A stretch of 8,253 bases of DNA from Archangium sp. (GTDB taxonomy: Bacteria; Myxococcota; Myxococcia; Myxococcales; Myxococcaceae). The stretch is from the NCBI GenBank assembly GCA_016793585.1, contig JAEUJR010000978.1, positions 1-8,253 of the forward strand, read 5' to 3'. Both the position numbers and the translations under genes were made by a program. Under the pieces are notes generated by a model that saw only the letters and a list, made by a program, of their open reading frames with translations, ran no database searches and was not told where the DNA came from. Position 1 is the first letter of the stretch. Every line of letters begins with the position of its first letter. Below are positions 6,107 through 8,253 of this stretch, in pieces.

Positions 6107-6577
6107 GCATCACCCTTCTCGCTCCGCGAATGCAGCTCCATCCGTCTGCGCAACCCGGGCAACGACGACCGCAGGCCAACCGTTGAACCGTCACCGGCCG
6201 CATCGCCAAGGGCGAGAGCCTCTTCGACCGCCTGCAGGAGGCTGGCACAGGCAATCTGAATGGAGACCTGCGCTTGTCGAACGACCACGGCTCCAGCGGC
6301 GCGTCTCTCCCGGGCTTCGAAGCTCAGGACGCCGTTCGCGACTCCGGCAATTCGAACCTCGAACGGACCATCGAAGAAGTGAATCGTGGCCATTCGGCCC
6401 ACCGACGCATGCGTCAACGCCTGCACAGACGAAGCAAGTACAACGTGCACGAAGTCATTCCACCGCTCTTGCGGGAACGGGGTCGCCAACATTCAGCCAA
6501 ACGCCTCCGAGCGTCGGCCCGCTCTCGCGAACCACGAGAGGCCCGGCCACTCGAAAGATCGACGACTCTCCGGCCAT
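6103..6577 (-). pseudogene. Small gene A of a pair, immunity-like, apparently frameshifted
   Basis: A start ATG at 6577 with GGAG eight bases upstream opens a frame that runs well (MAGESSIFRVAGPLVVRES...VWLNVGD) but stops at 6455 after 40 residues. The neighbouring frame carries on (FPQERWNDFVHVVLASSVQAL...IHFFDGPFEVRIAGV) to the TGA at 6105-6103. Its uninterrupted part opens at ATG 6492 (129 residues). Removing one C from CCCC (6482-6479) fuses the two as ...NVGDPFPQERWNDF..., about 157 residues. The pattern 'LNVGD-FP-x-W-NDFV...DGPF-V' reminds me of small immunity-type or orphan accessory proteins common in myxobacteria and other predators; this is recognition by memory, not a search. There is no signal peptide and no membrane segment. 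The gene starts 28 bases after the aminotransferase stop and overlaps gene B by ATGA, so the pair was built as a coupled unit. Confidence 0.55.
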
Positions 6578-6585
6578 CAGCAGGA

Positions 6586-6589
6586 CTCC
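6586..6589 (-). promoter_or_regulatory. Shine-Dalgarno for small gene A
   Basis: GGAG on the minus strand lies eight bases before ATG 6577, in the 28-base gap after the aminotransferase stop. It marks 6577 as the original start of gene A rather than ATG 6492, which has no such site and lies beyond the apparent frame break. Confidence 0.5.
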
Positions 6590-6605
6590 GTTGGACCTAC
6601 TGTTC

Positions 6606-7814
6606 TTACAGCGGAGCCTCCAGCGACGCCCCTGCGCTGAGTGCTTCACCGAACACGCGGCTCAAACTTGCCATGCCGTCGACGATGTCCTTCGGCTGAC
6701 AGTTCGAGAAATTGAGCCGCAACGTATTACTCCGAACGCGGTCGACGAAGAACGGAGCTCCCGGCACGTACGCCACATGATGCTGCGTCACCGCAGTCGT
6801 CAGCAGCGACAACGTGTCGACCCCATTCGGCAACTCGACCCACAAGAACAACCCACCATCGGGCTTCAGGCACTTCGTCCCCGGCGGGAACACCGTGCGC
6901 ACCGCCTCGAACATCAGCTCACACCGCTCGCGATACACGCTCCGCAGCCGATTCAAGTGCGCTTCCAAATCGAACCGCGCCAACAACTCGACCACCGCGC
7001 GCTGTGCCAATGACGACGAGTGCAGATCAGTCGCCTGCTTCGCAACCACGAGATGCTTCCGCACCGCCGCCGGAGCGCGCAGCCACCCGATTCGCAGCCC
7101 CGGCGCCAACATCTTCGAGAACGTACCCAGCGTGATCACCAGGCCCGAATCATCCATCGCCGCCAACGGAGGCAGCGGCGCTCCCGCAAAGCGAATCGCT
7201 CCGTACGGATCATCCTCCAGCACCGGCACCTTCCACGCCTGCGCCAACGCGATCAGCCCTGCCCGCCTCGGCGCCGTCCACGTCACGCCCGTCGGGTTCG
7301 CGAAGTTCGGAACGAGATAGATGAGCCGCACATCGTGCGTCGCCAGCACCTTCGCGAGCGCCTCGAGCTGCATGCCCTCCCGGTCACTGTCGACCGCCAC
7401 CACCTTCGCCTGCGCGGCCTGAAACACCTGCAGCGCCGCCAGGTACGTCGGGTTCTCGGTCACCACCACCGCGCCGGGATCGAGCAGCACGCGCGAGACC
7501 AGGTCGAGGCCCTGCTGCGAACCGTTCGTCACCAACACATCGTCCGCCGTCGTCGGCGCACCCTTGTCGGCGAAGTGCGACGCAATCCACTCCCGCAGCG
7601 GCGCGTAGCCTTCGGTCGTCGAGTACTGCAGCGCCGCCGGGCCGTTCATCACCAACACCCGCGCGTGCGCCTGCGCGATGGCATCGACGGGAAACAGCTC
7701 GGGCGCCGGCAGCCCACCCGCGAAGGAGCGCACCTCCGGCTGCTCCGCCACTTTCAGAATCTCGCGCACCGCCGACGGCGTCACACCACTCGTTCGTTCT
7801 GCGAGGCGCATCAT
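6606..7814 (-). CDS. PLP-dependent class I/II aminotransferase (LysN/2-aminoadipate type)
   Basis: A 402-residue fold-type I aminotransferase that would move an amino group between an amino acid and a 2-oxo acid using pyridoxal phosphate. Visible motifs are FAGGLPAPELFP near the N-terminus, QYSTTEGYAPLR, VTNGSQQGLDL, N173 in NPTG, D202 and Y204 in EDDPYG (pyridine-N and O3' contacts), the Schiff-base K234 in GTFSKMLAPGLRIGW, and R366 in NTLRLNFS, which binds the substrate carboxylate. The set and length fit the LysN/MocR-catalytic-domain group (2-aminoadipate, branched-chain or aromatic substrates), with no fused helix-turn-helix. The exact substrate cannot be read from sequence. The ATG at 7814 overlaps the upstream Lrp-type regulator's stop (ATGA), and GGGAG six bases before it is a good ribosome site. 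A co-transcribed Lrp-family regulator suggests control by an amino acid that the enzyme handles. Confidence 0.93.
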   Translation of the reverse strand: MMRLAERTSGVTPSAVREILKVAEQPEVRSFAGGLPAPELFPVDAIAQAHARVLVMNGPAALQYSTTEGYAPLREWIASHFADKGAPTTADDVLVTNGSQQGLDLVSRVLLDPGAVVVTENPTYLAALQVFQAAQAKVVAVDSDREGMQLEALAKVLATHDVRLIYLVPNFANPTGVTWTAPRRAGLIALAQAWKVPVLEDDPYGAIRFAGAPLPPLAAMDDSGLVITLGTFSKMLAPGLRIGWLRAPAAVRKHLVVAKQATDLHSSSLAQRAVVELLARFDLEAHLNRLRSVYRERCELMFEAVRTVFPPGTKCLKPDGGLFLWVELPNGVDTLSLLTTAVTQHHVAYVPGAPFFVDRVRSNTLRLNFSNCQPKDIVDGMASLSRVFGEALSAGASLEAPL

Positions 7815-8253
7815 CGGCCGCTCCCTTCTTCGAGAAGTTCTTTCGGCACATGCACGCGCGTCTCTTCCTTCACTGACGAGAGCACGATGGTCGTGTTGGT
7901 TCGGGTGACGCCGGGAATCGTGCGCAGCGTCTCGACCAGCAACGCGTCGAGCGTGCCCGTCGTCGCCGTCTTCACCTTCAGCAGATACGAATCAGCGCCC
8001 GCGACGCGGTGACACTCGAGCACCTCTTCGAGCCCCAGCACCTTCTTCGAGAACTGCTCGAAGTACTTCGGGTGCTCGATGGAGACGCCCACGAACGCCG
8101 TCACGTCCTTGCCCAGCTTCGTCGCGTCGACACGCGCCGAGTACCCGGTGATGACGCCGGCATCTTCGAGTTTGCGAATCCGCTCCGCCGTCGCCGGCTG
8201 CGAGAGCTTCACCTGCTTCGAGAGGTCGAGCTGCGTCGCCCGCCCGTCCACCT
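7811..8253 (-). CDS. Lrp/AsnC family transcriptional regulator (5' end outside window)
   Basis: The 146 visible residues cover nearly all of an Lrp/AsnC regulator, a family of about 150-165 residues. The frame is open to the window edge, and the GTG at 8251 is probably an internal Val, because the sequence begins within the first helix region ('VDGRATQLDLSKQV'). The helix-turn-helix occupies about the first 30 visible residues (LSKQVKLSQPATAERIRKLEDAGVI). A linker (GYSARVDATKLG) leads into the RAM ligand-binding domain (VTAFVGVSIE...VLECHRVAGADSYLLKVKT...IPGVTRTNTTIVLSS). Lrp-type proteins form dimers and octamers that bind DNA and sense amino acids. The stop overlaps the aminotransferase start (ATGA), so the two are one operon. 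Autoregulation and control of the aminotransferase are likely, but the promoter lies outside the window. Confidence 0.92.
   Translation of the reverse strand, partial: VDGRATQLDLSKQVKLSQPATAERIRKLEDAGVITGYSARVDATKLGKDVTAFVGVSIEHPKYFEQFSKKVLGLEEVLECHRVAGADSYLLKVKTATTGTLDALLVETLRTIPGVTRTNTTIVLSSVKEETRVHVPKELLEEGSGR

Noticed and set aside
6105..8012. Long plus-strand open frames across the aminotransferase and small-gene region
   Set aside because: Very Arg/His/Pro/Gln-rich with no motifs; they are shadows of the minus-strand aminotransferase and its neighbours.
1..8253. CRISPR array, tRNA, rRNA, insertion sequence ends or attachment sites
   Set aside because: No regularly spaced direct repeats, cloverleaf sequence, transposase frame or terminal inverted repeats were seen on either strand.

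Overview
The window is a GC-rich bacterial chromosome segment. GTG starts, GTGA/ATGA stop-start overlaps and a lipoprotein with a long Asp-Ala-Gly ('DAG') repeat linker together suggest Myxococcota (myxobacteria). This is an inference from style; no rRNA or other taxonomic marker is present.

Plus-strand half (1-3981). The window opens inside the 3' end of a gene whose product carries a c-type heme motif (CAACH). Next is a two-gene unit (616-2222): a radical SAM enzyme with a six-cysteine C-terminal region that probably holds an auxiliary Fe-S cluster, followed through a GTGA overlap by a 160-residue protein of unknown function. No precursor-peptide gene is visible beside them. A secreted GH13 alpha-amylase lipoprotein follows (2284-3981), with a complete catalytic triad.

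Minus-strand half (8253-4001). In order of transcription: an Lrp/AsnC regulator cut by the window edge; a PLP-dependent class I/II aminotransferase that overlaps it by ATGA; two small genes (6577-5878), each apparently broken by one extra base in a short homopolymer; then a coupled pair made of an ABC-type/AAA ATPase (OLD/RecF-like, 5802-4624) and a 208-residue protein with a TOPRIM-like acidic pattern (4627-4001). The amylase and the ATPase operon converge with 19 bases between their stop codons, where a hairpin could form.

How the genes fit together: the regulator and aminotransferase look like a regulator-enzyme operon of amino acid metabolism. The radical SAM gene and its partner look like a coupled modification module of unknown substrate. 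The ATPase/TOPRIM-like pair is the best candidate for an undescribed system: it has the layout of split OLD-type anti-phage modules (PARIS, RloAB and similar), but I cannot assign it to any of them from sequence alone. The two broken small genes just upstream of the ATPase resemble immunity-type accessory genes and are either decayed or affected by assembly indels.
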